A stretch of DNA of 64,000 nucleotides from Prostheceraeus crozeri (Eukaryota > Platyhelminthes > Polycladida > Euryleptidae), in NCBI GenBank assembly GCA_907163375.1, contig CAJQUW010003440.1, positions 62,001 to 126,000 of the forward strand, in the 5' to 3' direction. Position 1 is the first letter of the stretch, and each line of letters begins with the position of its first letter. A program made the translations under genes and the position numbers. Under the pieces are notes generated by a model that did no database searches, was not told the DNA's origin, and saw only the letters and a list, made by a program, of their open reading frames with translations. Below, in pieces: positions 12,522 to 21,377 of the stretch.

Positions 12522-13814
12522 TCAGAATCTTTCTTTACCAGATCAATAAAAATAGCCAAGAATTGCTAATATTATAATTATTATCTGCCTTTCAGATTTT
12601 TCCAGGTTGCTTGATAATCATGATTCGTATCCAGATTAATTATCTTTCCTGTAATTGCAGTTGAGACATAGTCGTGAATTTACTATCATTACCGCGTAGC
12701 TGTTATTATTTTGCTATCTTAAACTGCAGCTTCTGTAAAAAAGTCACATCAATTTCATTTTGTCTTGTAATAAGTGGGAAATGTGTTACTTAAAACTGTT
12801 GCTAAGACATTGCCTAAATGGCATTGATAATATGCTCGAACTTAATTTCAATTTCATATCAAGTCTCTAGCTCATTCAAAATTCAACGGTTCATCCGTAA
12901 TTTTTTACTCCCTACCACGCTTCAGTATTCTTTACCGGACAGTAATTCTAAGACTTGTTAAAATGAAATTTATTATATAGATGGCTTTTAGTAGATGACG
13001 CCACGTCGAGAGGAGATTGAACACTCTTCACAACATTTGTGCTATTGTAAAAGGTTTTTTATTCAAGTCTAATCAATCCTTTTCTGTTAGAAATCATACG
13101 ATATAGTTAGATGCAGTACTTAATGGAAATATTGAATAGCTCTCTTCTAACTACTTTATAACAAATAAAAATAATAACTGTAGCTGAGCAAGACTGTAGT
13201 AGCTAAACATTAAAATACTTACTATTTGTCCGTCATATCCTATAGAAACGAATCGCTGTTTTTGGGTATAGTTAGTTAGTTCTTAGTAGCATTTTGAAAT
13301 TTTCTGTCTGCTAGAGGTTGGATTTTTCAGATGGAGGATTGACTTTGAAGAGCTAATTGATCCTTTTCTGCAAAAGCCTCCGAGTTTCTCCGATGCAGCA
13401 CTGATGGCAGTGTCAATTTATTTATGCTAATGCAAGAAAGGATGGCCAACTGCAGTCATGCTCATAGCTATTTAGCTATTTCTTTCATTTTTAAGTGATT
13501 ATGTTGGTTGTTAGGAAACTAGGTCATCAGATATTTCTAATAAGGACTGTATATACACATGATTAATTTATTCTAGATGTTTGATGTCTAAATAAAATTC
13601 AGCGTGTTCATTTTGACAAGTCTCATATCATGTAATTCTGTATCAGATTTTAATACTTGTGTGATTATGCGATTGTTTCAGTCCCCTTTTTATGATGAGA
13701 ACATACACATTTGAACTTCAGAATTGTATTTTATCTCACAAACAGCACAGCTATCCGCTACGTAAGTTTAACCAATTAAATCAGGGAGTTTTGAATTGCA
13801 GTCAGCTTGATTAT
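12522..13814. other. Non-coding, possible short exon only
   Basis: No firm gene. 13681-13761 is open between TGTTTCAG and GTAAGT and could be a small exon, but nothing else supports it. Confidence 0.3.
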
Positions 13815-14129
13815 CCCATGAAGTGCGACACAGGTGCGTCAATCTTGCGATTTTCTTTTCTGCAGTACCGCATTAGTTCCGTTCCCGATTATCCATCTTG
13901 GCCACAGCAACAATGCCGTAACACTAGTTATGGCGATACATATAATAGCTACGCTATTGATGTACACATCCCCCGCCATATTTTGAGCCAGAGAAACGGG
14001 GATGTATCGCCATAACTAGTGTCACGGCATTGTTGCTGTGGCCCAGATAGATAATCGGGAATGGAAAAAATGCGGTATTGCAGAAAAGCAAATCGCAAGA
14101 TTGACGCACCCGCGTCGGCGCTTCATGGG
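13815..14129. repeat. Inverted repeat with 127-bp arms and 60-bp spacer
   Basis: 13815-13941 and 14002-14129 are inverted copies. They share, for example, GCGTCAATCTTGCGATTT, CCCGATTAT and ACTAGTTATGGCGATACAT, with scattered differences. It abuts a GC-rich block (14130-14440) that replaces the expected continuation of the antisense PLE. It may be the folded end of a further insertion, identity unknown. Confidence 0.8.
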
Positions 14130-14440
14130 TAGCACCTCATTTCGGCGTCGGCTCGGTGTGGAGCCGCTGCGTGCACGGTAAATGCATGCGCGCTGACGAC
14201 GGGTATTTTGTGGCAACATTGGGCTATTTTTTGCTGGGCCAACGTCGTTTACACGCCGGTGCATGTGGGCTTACGTGGGATTAACTAGACTAAAACGGCC
14301 ATTTCCTGATGGTGGCCGGCACCTGCTACCATTCGGGTAGCCCACGGGGCCATTGGGCAAAACGGTATCTTCCCATGTTGGGGCCGACGGGGCTGTGCTA
14401 CTTGGGTTCTCCCTTTTGGAGGATTAAAATTAGAATGGTT
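14130..14440. repeat. GC-rich repeat-like block of unknown family
   Basis: GC-rich sequence lying where the PLE reading (which stops matching after an FNPPKG motif) should continue. It contains GGGCC, CCCATG and GCCCAATGGCCCC words, like the block at 1090-1245. I read it as an inserted or adjoining repeat; the family is not identified. Confidence 0.4.
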
Positions 14441-15093
14441 TTGGACTAGGCTGACATCGTTTGTTATAGTATTGTGAAAAAATTCGGAGAGTCTTAAACG
14501 TCTCGTGTAAGTTTTGACATCTGATGAAAGCTCACTAATATTTTCTCGTGGAGTAGGGGCAAATTTGGGACCCTTTGACAATAGTTCGATTTCTGCTTCG
14601 TCTAATGGTCGATGAGATAGATTGATTATTTTTGGCTTTACACATACCGATATTTCATTTGTGTCATTGCTCTCTTTTGAGGTATTCTCCTCGTAAGATT
14701 CAGTTTGCCTCCACCTAAATAATGATTTTGGGGATTTTGAATGTGGAGATTTTGAGGATTCTCGTTATTCATATTTTGCGTATTGTGATGTTCTCTTGAG
14801 TTCAAATGAGCATTTTTAAATGTTTGAAAATCATCTCTCGTTTGGTGTCGTGGAAAAATGTTGATACTGGGGATTGAACCCACGTTGTCGATATCGATGA
14901 TTTGTGTTAGTTGAGCCTCGATAATTTCGAATTGGCTTGGATTGATCTCTTCTTTGAAAATGTCGAGAATCAGAGTGATAATTGTATTGTTGCATTTTCT
15001 GATTTGCTTGAAATTGGTTATACATATTAGTTTTAACCAAAGTCTTCCTCACAGTTGGTCTAGTAGCAGTGTTCATGTTGCCAGTTAGATTTA
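14430..15093 (-). mobile_element. Penelope-like element, 5' portion only (antisense)
   Basis: Reverse-strand reading gives an Asn/Gln/Arg-rich leader (15076 downwards), then LLSKGPKFAPTP, RLRLSEFF and FNPPKG, the conserved N-terminal path of PLE proteins. The sense PLE at 38.4 kb has the equivalent LLSKGAKFSPTP and NLRLSDY. The frame changes several times. The piece ends at the target site of Polinton A, so a head-to-head PLE pair existed before that insertion. Confidence 0.75.
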
Positions 15094-15099
15094 ATCGTG

Positions 15100-15378
15100 A
15101 GTAGTAAGTAAAACTCCACTTCTGGATAGCGCAAGATGGCCGCCGTCGCTGACGTCCCCCCCCTCTGGACCGGCAGAGTGTCGTGGTCGGCCGCCGTGGT
15201 GCTTCGGGTCTGACGTCCCCCCCCTCTGGCCGACCGTCGTATAGCGCGCGGTGATGTGGTGTCTAGGTTGGCGTGGTGTGCCGGCCAGGTTGGCGTGGTG
15301 TGCCGGCCAGGTTGGGAGGGTGGACTGTCGTAGCTCACCTGAAAAAATCCTAAGTGTCAGAGTGGATTTGTATGGGTA
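15100..15378 (+). repeat. Left terminal inverted repeat of Polinton A
   Basis: 279 bp, inverted match to 37771-38050. Contains two C-runs within CTCTGG contexts and a tandem GGCGTGGTGTGCCGGCCAGGTT unit. Confidence 0.95.
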
Positions 15379-16480
15379 AAATTTTGAAAATTTTCCAAAG
15401 TGTGGAATTTCGACCTGGGACCGTCACCAAAACATTTTTCATCAAATTTCACTGACCTCCCCCCCCCCGCCCGACAGCAATCTTCTAACTTTGGTTCTAG
15501 TGAACGGATTTTGTTCCTTTGAGTTGCATTCGAAAGAGGAGAAAAAACTGCTCGACGACATTTTTTGTTGCGAGTCAATCGGACCAGCCGTTCAAAAGTT
15601 AGAGCGGTTACAAGATTTTAGGTCGGAGCTCGCTCACCTGAAAAAATCCTAAGTGTCAGAGTGACTTTGTATGGGTAAAATTTTGAAAATTTTCCAAAGT
15701 GTGGAATTTCGACCTGGGACCGTCACCAAAACATTTTTCATCAAATTTCACTGACCCCCCCACGACAGCAATCTTCTAACTTTGGTTCTAGTGAACGGAT
15801 TTTGTTCGTTCGAGTTGCATTCGAAAGAGGAGAAAAACTGCTCGACGACATTTTTTGTTGCGAGTCAATCGGAACCGCCGTTCAAAAGTTAGAGCGGTTA
15901 CAAGATTTTAGGTCGGAGCTCGCTCACCTGAAAAAATCCTAAGTGTCAGAGTGGCTTTGTATGGGTAAAATTTTGAAAATTTTCCAAAGTGTGGAATTTC
16001 GACCTGGGACCGTCACCAAAACATTTTTCATCAAATTTCACTGACCTCCCCCCCCCTCTGGACAGCTAGCTTCGATCTTGGCTTCTAGTGGACGGATTTT
16101 GTCGTGCTATAGCTCGTTTGAAAGCTAAGAGTGAGACAAATTCAGTGAAAGAAACGGCTTGTTCATATCTGTCTTCGTTCAAAAGTTAGAGCGGTTACAA
16201 GATTTTAGGTCGGAGCTCGCTCACCTGAAAAAATCCTGTGTCAGAGTGGCTTTGTATGGGTAAAATTTTGAAAATTTTCCAAAGTGTGGAATTTCGACCT
16301 GGGACCTTCAACAAAACATTTTTCATCAAATTTCTCTGAACGAGGGGGGGGAGGGGGGGCCAGTGAAATTTGATGAAAAATGTTTTGGTAAAGGTCCCAG
16401 GTCGAAATTCGGAAGTTTTAAATTTTTCAAAATTTTCACCACACTGGAGCTCTCACACTTAGGAATTTTTTCACTTGTGG
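15333..16480 (+). repeat. Subterminal tandem array with C-runs (Polinton A left end)
   Basis: Units begin GCTCACCTGAAAAAATCC at 15333, 15632, 15922 and 16219 (periods 299, 290, 297; the last partial). About 16340-16470 holds an inverted partial copy, making a large fold-back point around a G/C homopolymer tract. Each unit has a C-run of variable length after CACTGAC. Only the first stretch of the unit recurs at the right end. The third unit differs in its second half. Confidence 0.9.
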
Positions 16481-16645
16481 CATGTTACATGGACATGTGC
16501 TGACGGACCAACTTCCCGTGGTCATATGAGAATGGTTCAGGTGTCATATGATAGAGAATGATGAGACGAATCGTTTGCAACAAACCGCATGTCCCTACAA
16601 TGAATACTTTCGGAGATAGAGCCATTTTAAGTTTTCTTCCGAGCA

Positions 16646-16653
16646 TATATAAA
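16646..16653 (+). promoter_or_regulatory. TATA box for the first accessory gene
   Basis: TATATAAA followed about 40 bases later by a GAG|GTAAGC donor-like site. A 5'UTR intron to the CTTACAG acceptor at about 17257 would place the ATG at 17275 just inside exon 2. 16480-17220 otherwise holds no gene. Confidence 0.6.
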
Positions 16654-17274
16654 CCCCCTACAACGTAAGTCTGATCACTTCATCGAAAGACGAGGTAAGC
16701 GACGGTCGTCGCTCTGAGCTCCCGATATCGGGTGTTTCAAAGGGCTCTATCTTTTGAAGTAGGCAAGCTATCTTCTTACTTCAAAGTTTGTATGATAGAG
16801 TTTGATAGTGTTTTTACTACTGATAAAATTTTTTAAAAGTAGTATGAGTAGTAAAATGCGGAATTTTTTAAAAGTTCTTAATTTTTAGTTTTTTCAAAGT
16901 TTTAACATATAGACTAAGGTTTTCAAGTATCCTGAGTTCAAATCTGCTATCAGATTTGAAATTTGACTAAGTCTAAGGCAGCTTTGAGGGGTTAGATCCC
17001 AGCTACTGATCACTACCTTTGACTCGGCGTTCCTGTTACCACTTCGGGGCAGTGACAATGATGTCTTCAGCTGTAAAGAGCGGGTATCGGGGAAGATCTC
17101 TCACTTCCCTAGTGATCAGTACAAGGCCTTCGGGCTGTCGACGGGATCGAGTGCCACTCACTACACTCAAATCTATCATTCCTGACTAAGTGTAATACTT
17201 TAGGAATATGACTGTACTACATGATTCCAAACTTATACAAATTTCATTATCTTACAGTTAACAATAAATCAGGC

Positions 17275-18453
17275 ATGGCAAACGATAAGAATCGTAAATT
17301 TCACATCAAAATGTGCTCATGTGGGCGAATTAATCGCAGTGCGGACGCCAAGGCGCATGTGAAGAAGGCGGGCACCGGCCACATGATTATCTTGAATAGG
17401 GTTGCGTGTGTGAAGTGCAGAGGGCTGAAGGGTGATGAGGATGAGGCGCGTTTTTACAGAGTGCATGCTGACTGTAGTGGTGGTTTAGTGACTGATTTGA
17501 GATTTACGCAGTTGATTGTGGAAGAGAGGGAGCGAATGTTGGCGATCGAGCGAGAGGGTAAGGCTGAGAATGTTGTTGAGAATGTTGTTGAGAATGATGA
17601 GTTGGCGAGAGCGGTTGCGTCGTTGGAGGGTGAGATTGAGCGAAAGAGAGTGCTTGAGAGTGATGATGAGGATGATGTGGATTTAGATAGGGAGCGTGTG
17701 AGGAAGCGTGTGAGGAAGTTGAGCTCTTCGTCGTCGGAGGTGTCAAACATTGTCATCACCGACCCCCCGAAGAGCTCATCTTCCCCAAAAGTGAAGAGTG
17801 GTGGGATTCGTGTGCAGTCGGCGAGGTGGTTGAAGGATGAAGAGAAGAGGCATGTTTCGCAGCAGATGGCGCATGATTCGTTGGTTAATAAGTATGAGAG
17901 TTTGAAGAAAGTGAAGGATGAAGTTGTGAAGGAGTTGGATGAGTTGAAAAAGAAGGAACTGAAGTCGAAGGAGGTAGCGGATGAAAATATTAGAATGAGG
18001 CGTAGTGTGACTGATTTGAAGAAAAAGACGCGAGAGTTGGAAGAGAAGAATGATGAGTGTGAGAAGAGGGCGAGTGCTGCGGAGAGAAGAATGAGAGATG
18101 CAGAAGCGAAGTTTGAGGAGATGATGAAGGAGATGAGTGTGTTGAGAGCGAGGAATGTTGAGTTGGAGAGGACTGTGGCTCGGCGGGGTGATGAGAGGCA
18201 GGCGTATGAGAAGTTGGAGCGCATGAGGGATGAGTGGGAACGTGTGAATGAGGATCGTTTGTTTGAGTTTCACATCCCTATTCGGGATAATCATTTGGCC
18301 GGCGAAGTATTAGTAAATCAAAGCCTCGACGAAAGTATAATATGCTATAACGGCCATCCAACGAAAAAATGTTTGTATGCCAGCCTACGAATGCGCGGTC
18401 ACTTGCACAAATTCTCGATTCGGAAGCGCGCGAGACTGCCAAAGGATGGCTAA
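17275..18453 (+). CDS. Accessory protein with Cys/His head and long coiled coil (Polinton A)
   Basis: Open for 410 codons from 17221; I prefer the ATG at 17275 because an acceptor-like CTTACAG lies between. The head has MCSCGR, CVKCRG and HADCSGG, possible metal ligands. The middle is acidic, with an RKRVRKL basic patch near residue 165. About residues 190-345 are Glu/Lys-rich heptads predicted to coil. Coding strand is strongly purine-rich, unlike its neighbours. A GT-AG pair (18460-18518) suggests splicing at the 3' end, so the last residues are uncertain. Not a recognised Polinton family; role unknown. A ribozyme follows at 18592. Confidence 0.7.
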   Translation: MANDKNRKFHIKMCSCGRINRSADAKAHVKKAGTGHMIILNRVACVKCRGLKGDEDEARFYRVHADCSGGLVTDLRFTQLIVEERERMLAIEREGKAENVVENVVENDELARAVASLEGEIERKRVLESDDEDDVDLDRERVRKRVRKLSSSSSEVSNIVITDPPKSSSSPKVKSGGIRVQSARWLKDEEKRHVSQQMAHDSLVNKYESLKKVKDEVVKELDELKKKELKSKEVADENIRMRRSVTDLKKKTRELEEKNDECEKRASAAERRMRDAEAKFEEMMKEMSVLRARNVELERTVARRGDERQAYEKLERMRDEWERVNEDRLFEFHIPIRDNHLAGEVLVNQSLDESIICYNGHPTKKCLYASLRMRGHLHKFSIRKRARLPKDG

Positions 18454-18553
18454 CTTGGTAAGTGAAAAAGTAAATAAAATAGTATATCCTATTCTAATAC
18501 ATATCATTTTCATTGCAGATCTTTGCCCGCCTTCACCACCCCATCACGACACT

Positions 18554-18696
18554 CCCGAGAACGAACCATCGGCTCTCTTAAGGGCCACCTAGGGGCAAGA
18601 CATGATAGAACCTCCACGCGGTTTGCCCTGGGCAGTCTTCGGACTGGCGAATACTATCATTAAGTTGAATCTGCTATCAGTCAACTTGAACGTTGC
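18554..18696 (+). repeat. 143-bp repeat carrying the ribozyme, copy 1
   Basis: The conserved block extends about 38 bp before the ribozyme and about 36 bp after it. The 3' part forms a hairpin AAGTTGA/TCAACTT. Further copies are at 19030-19167 and 19553-19695. Confidence 0.95.
18592..18660 (+). ncRNA. HDV-like self-cleaving ribozyme, copy 1
   Basis: The 69 nt fold into the nested double pseudoknot of the hepatitis delta family. P1 is GGGGCAA with TTGCCCT (first pair G-U wobble). P2 is ATGATAG with CTATCAT. P3 is ACC with GGT, closing loop TCCACGC. J1/4 starts GGGCA. P4 is CAGTC-TTCG-GACTG. J4/2 is GCGAATA with the catalytic C. Cleavage is predicted just before G18592. It follows the coiled-coil gene in the same sense. 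Confidence 0.92.
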
Positions 18697-18711
18697 GTCG
18701 CGTTAGAGGGG

Positions 18712-18719
18712 TACATAAA
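18712..18719 (+). promoter_or_regulatory. TATA-like box of accessory gene 2
   Basis: TACATAAA 32 bases before the ATG at 18751, right after the first ribozyme repeat. Confidence 0.5.
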
Positions 18720-18750
18720 CCACTGCATCTCATTTCATTTCATTTCAATC

Positions 18751-19017
18751 ATGCAGACGCCGAACAGTCAAGTCAGCTCTCCTCGCGGACCGCAGTTAAG
18801 GCCGCGAAATTTATTTGAGGAGTTTGCCAGGCTAGAGGAGCAAGACAGAGTTTTTAATAATCTTGCTCGGATTGGCAATCCGATGACAGCAACTGCTGTC
18901 AATCCAACGGAATGGCGCTACATTCCACTTTTTAGTCACGTGCCAATTAGCGTGGAAGTCGACAGTGCTACCAAAGAGAGAGTCAAAGACTCTCTCAGCA
19001 GAATTGGTAGGGTGTAA
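18751..19017 (+). CDS. Small accessory protein 2 (88 aa, Polinton A)
   Basis: Complete small frame with ATG after a (CATTT)n-like leader. The product is hydrophilic, with RLEEQDRVF and a SATKERVKDSL helix-like end; no membrane segment and no known domain. Its stop lies 50 nt before the second ribozyme, and a TATA-like box lies 32 bases upstream, so it forms the second unit of a repeated promoter-ORF-ribozyme arrangement. Function unknown. The antisense frame here is a shadow. Confidence 0.65.
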   Translation: MQTPNSQVSSPRGPQLRPRNLFEEFARLEEQDRVFNNLARIGNPMTATAVNPTEWRYIPLFSHVPISVEVDSATKERVKDSLSRIGRV

Positions 19018-19067
19018 GATGACGTTACTCCCGAGAATGAACCATCGGCTCTCTTAAGGGCCACCAT

Positions 19068-19136
19068 GGGGCAAGACATGATAGAACCTCCACGCGGTTT
19101 GCCCTGGGCAGTCTTCGGACTGGCGAATACTATCAT
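19068..19136 (+). ncRNA. HDV-like self-cleaving ribozyme, copy 2
   Basis: Same 69-nt fold as copy 1 with all helices intact (P1 GGGGCAA/TTGCCCT, P2 ATGATAG/CTATCAT, P4 with TTCG loop, J4/2 GCGAATA). Predicted cleavage before G19068, 50 nt past the stop of accessory gene 2. It lies in repeat copy 2 (19030-19167). Confidence 0.92.
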
Positions 19137-19235
19137 TAAGTTGAATCTGCTATCAGTCAACTTAAACATTATGCAGTCGATTGCTATCCCTGAAGCATTC
19201 TGATTCGCTGTTGAGCAATTCATTGTTGAAAACCC

Positions 19236-19243
19236 TATATAAG
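19236..19243 (+). promoter_or_regulatory. TATA box of accessory gene 3
   Basis: TATATAAG 40 bases before the ATG at 19284, downstream of the second ribozyme. Confidence 0.6.
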
Positions 19244-19283
19244 CCAGAAGATTGTAGCGCTTCTCATTCAATTTGAAGTCACA

Positions 19284-19538
19284 ATGGAAGCGACATCTGC
19301 CGACAACATCCCCGTCTTCATCGATGAAGACAACGCCATTCCCGAGTTCGTCATCCTCGACGAGTGGGATGAAGAGGATGAGAAGAAGGGGAAGATCAAG
19401 AGGATCGTTTGGACGGATGAGGTATGGACTCCAAATACCACTCGCATCCGAAAGGTGCCAGATGCACCAGTACGACCTCGGCGGTATAGGGTCTATGACA
19501 ACCTAACCGTCATACCCATTGACTATTCCAGCCAATAG
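19284..19538 (+). CDS. Small acidic accessory protein 3 (84 aa, Polinton A)
   Basis: The ATG sits in a good context (ACAATGG). The product is very acidic in its first half (FIDEDNAIPEF, DEWDEEDEKKGK), then has RIVWTDEVW and a Pro/Arg stretch (APVRPRRYRVYD). No recognised domain. The stop lies 52 nt before ribozyme copy 3. The alternative frame from 19273 is a shadow. Its position and spacing copy those of gene 2, though the proteins do not look alike, so the cassette layout rather than the protein is conserved. Confidence 0.65.
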   Translation: MEATSADNIPVFIDEDNAIPEFVILDEWDEEDEKKGKIKRIVWTDEVWTPNTTRIRKVPDAPVRPRRYRVYDNLTVIPIDYSSQ

Positions 19539-19590
19539 TCAAATTCACACCCCCCGAGAACGAACCATCGGCTATCTTAAGGGCCACCAT

Positions 19591-19659
19591 GGGGCAAGAC
19601 ATGATAGAACCTCCTCGCGGTTTGCCCTGGGCAGTCTTCGGACTGGCGAATACTATCAT
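19591..19659 (+). ncRNA. HDV-like self-cleaving ribozyme, copy 3
   Basis: Same fold. The P3 loop reads TCCTCGC, identical to the L3 loop of the HDV ribozyme, whereas copies 1 and 2 have TCCACGC. Predicted cleavage before G19591, 52 nt after the stop of accessory gene 3. It lies in repeat copy 3 (19553-19695). Confidence 0.92.
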
Positions 19660-19695
19660 TAAGTTGAATCTGCTATCAGTCAACTTGAACGTTGC

Positions 19696-20032
19696 AAATG
19701 AAGTTCGGTGTAATACTTCCTTTCGACGGGCGTTCCTGTAAAGGGCGGCGGTGAAACCCGTAGCTATGTATACCGCAAGGGACATTCGGCAATGGTCAAT
19801 CTTGTTTAACCTCTCTGCGTCATGTTTGCAAGTGATTGCCTCTGTCTCAACGTAGTATGCATTCGCGCCAGGGCGACATTTAGCCAACTGTCGAAGGTTG
19901 CCTAAAACTTTCCATTGCATACGTTATGAGAACCATGAGTTCTACCTGTCTCTATCAATGAGACGAATTGATGAATGGAATGAAATGGGAGGACACTCAC
20001 GCGCCACACGCAACATAACACACTTCTCTCTT
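19696..20032. other. Spacer after the third cassette
   Basis: No gene recognised. The sequence looks like unique filler between the last ribozyme repeat and the 209-bp tandem array. Confidence 0.35.
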
Positions 20033-20657
20033 CCGTAGTCTAACAAGCTCTTTACACATGGATCGCAGTCGATTGCTATCCCTGTATCAGAAGTGTAAGC
20101 TATCTTAATTTTATTTGACACTATTTCATCTATCATCATCATCGTCCATATGAAATGTTTTAAGATTTACAAGTTAGACTAAGCGTGCTACTATTTCCAA
20201 ATGAAAAAGTATACATGGTTAAATCATCCACTTAAGCCCATCCGTAGTCTAACAGGCTCTTTACACATGGATCGCAGTCGATTGCTATCCCTGTATCAGA
20301 AGTGTAAGCTATCTTAATTTTATTTGACACTATTTCATCTACCATCATCATCGTCCATATGAAATGTTTTAAGATTTACAAGTTAGACTAAGCGTGCTAC
20401 TATTTCCAAATGAAAATGTATACATGGTTAAATCATCCACTTAAGCCCATCCGTAGTCTAACAAGCTCTTTACACATGGATCACAGTCGATTGCTATCCC
20501 TGTATCAGAAGTGTAAGCTATCTTAATTTTATTTGACACTATTTCATCTACCATCATCGTCCATATAAAATGTTTTAAGATTTACAAGTTAGACTAAGCG
20601 TGCTACTATTTCCAAATGAAAATGTATACATGGTTAAATCATCCACTGAAGCCCCAT
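20033..20657. repeat. 209-bp tandem repeat, three copies
   Basis: Units start CCGTAGTCTAACA at 20033, 20242 and 20451, about 98% alike. Each contains GCAGTCGATTGCTATCCCTG (the third with one change), a 20-mer that also occurs after ribozyme copy 2 near 19174. This links the array with the cassette region. No coding capacity. Confidence 0.93.
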
Positions 20658-20704
20658 TCAAGTAAGTCAGTATGAAAGCAAAGATAATGCGAAATAAAAA
20701 TTTA

Positions 20705-21100
20705 TTATGGCATGTATTTCAAAAGGTCTTCATCGTCAATATCGTCCCAGAGTCTGGCTTCACATAGATAACAAAAACAGTTCAGTTGCTTTAATCGTTC
20801 TTCCACTGCGAGCCTCACTTTGTCAATATACTCCCACTCCTCCATAGTTCGTGGCTGGGAGTTAGGGGTGTACCACTCCCATAATTGGTGGAGGAATTTC
20901 GTGCTGGTGATCTCCATCACATCGTCAGTATCGTACTGGAGATACTTCCACCTCACGCCTGTTACGTCGGGACACTCCTTCTCACATACACTCTCTTCGT
21001 TGTCCGCTGGTAATAACACCTTCTCTACCTTCGTTGGAGCGTTTGGTGTTGAGGATGGAGAAGAGAATTTTGTGTTTGGTGTTGTCGGAGGGCTTGTCAT
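20705..21100 (-). CDS. Accessory protein, 131 aa (Polinton A)
   Basis: Complete leftward frame diverging from the polymerase across about 280 bp. The N-terminus is Ser/Thr/Pro-rich. The rest has VRWKYLQYDTDD, FLHQLWEWYTP and a Cys pair FCYLCEARLWDD near the end. Acidic, no membrane segment, no domain recognised. It probably shares the divergent promoter region with the polymerase. The opposite-strand frame at 20820-21143 is a shadow. Confidence 0.6.
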   Translation of the reverse strand: MTSPPTTPNTKFSSPSSTPNAPTKVEKVLLPADNEESVCEKECPDVTGVRWKYLQYDTDDVMEITSTKFLHQLWEWYTPNSQPRTMEEWEYIDKVRLAVEERLKQLNCFCYLCEARLWDDIDDEDLLKYMP

Positions 21101-21157
21101 GTTGACTGTGAATAATGACTTTGAAATGTTTTCTAATTCTTAAGTATCAACAAGCAA

Positions 21158-21204
21158 CCAATCAGAATGAACAGCCAATGAATGATGAATATGAAAGTAT
21201 ATAT
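21158..21204 (+). promoter_or_regulatory. CCAAT-CCAAT-TATA promoter of the Polinton A polymerase
   Basis: CCAAT at 21158-21162 and 21175-21179 (12-bp gap), then TATATAT at 21198-21204 (18-bp gap). The promoter at 37362-37407 has the same 12-bp CCAAT spacing. Confidence 0.75.
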
Positions 21205-21377
21205 GTAAAGTGACATTCGTGTCATTTCACTCTGTCTTTGAGACGCATAAGTGAACTGTTGTCTAGCGAATTCTGTTATTATTTGAGGCGTACAAGTGAA
21301 TTCCAAATTTGAGACGTATTATTTGAGTGAAGTCTCTATCTTGTTGAAGTATCAAGCTTAAACATAATTTCGTTGAA

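Noticed and set aside
14022-14264. Arg-rich antisense frame in the GC-rich block
   Set aside because: Part of an inverted repeat and a GC-rich repeat; composition explains the open frame.
17454-18294. Long antisense frames opposite the coiled-coil gene (256 and 172 codons)
   Set aside because: They arise from the purine-rich heptad coding of the sense strand; the products are Ser/Phe- or His/Leu-biased with no domain.
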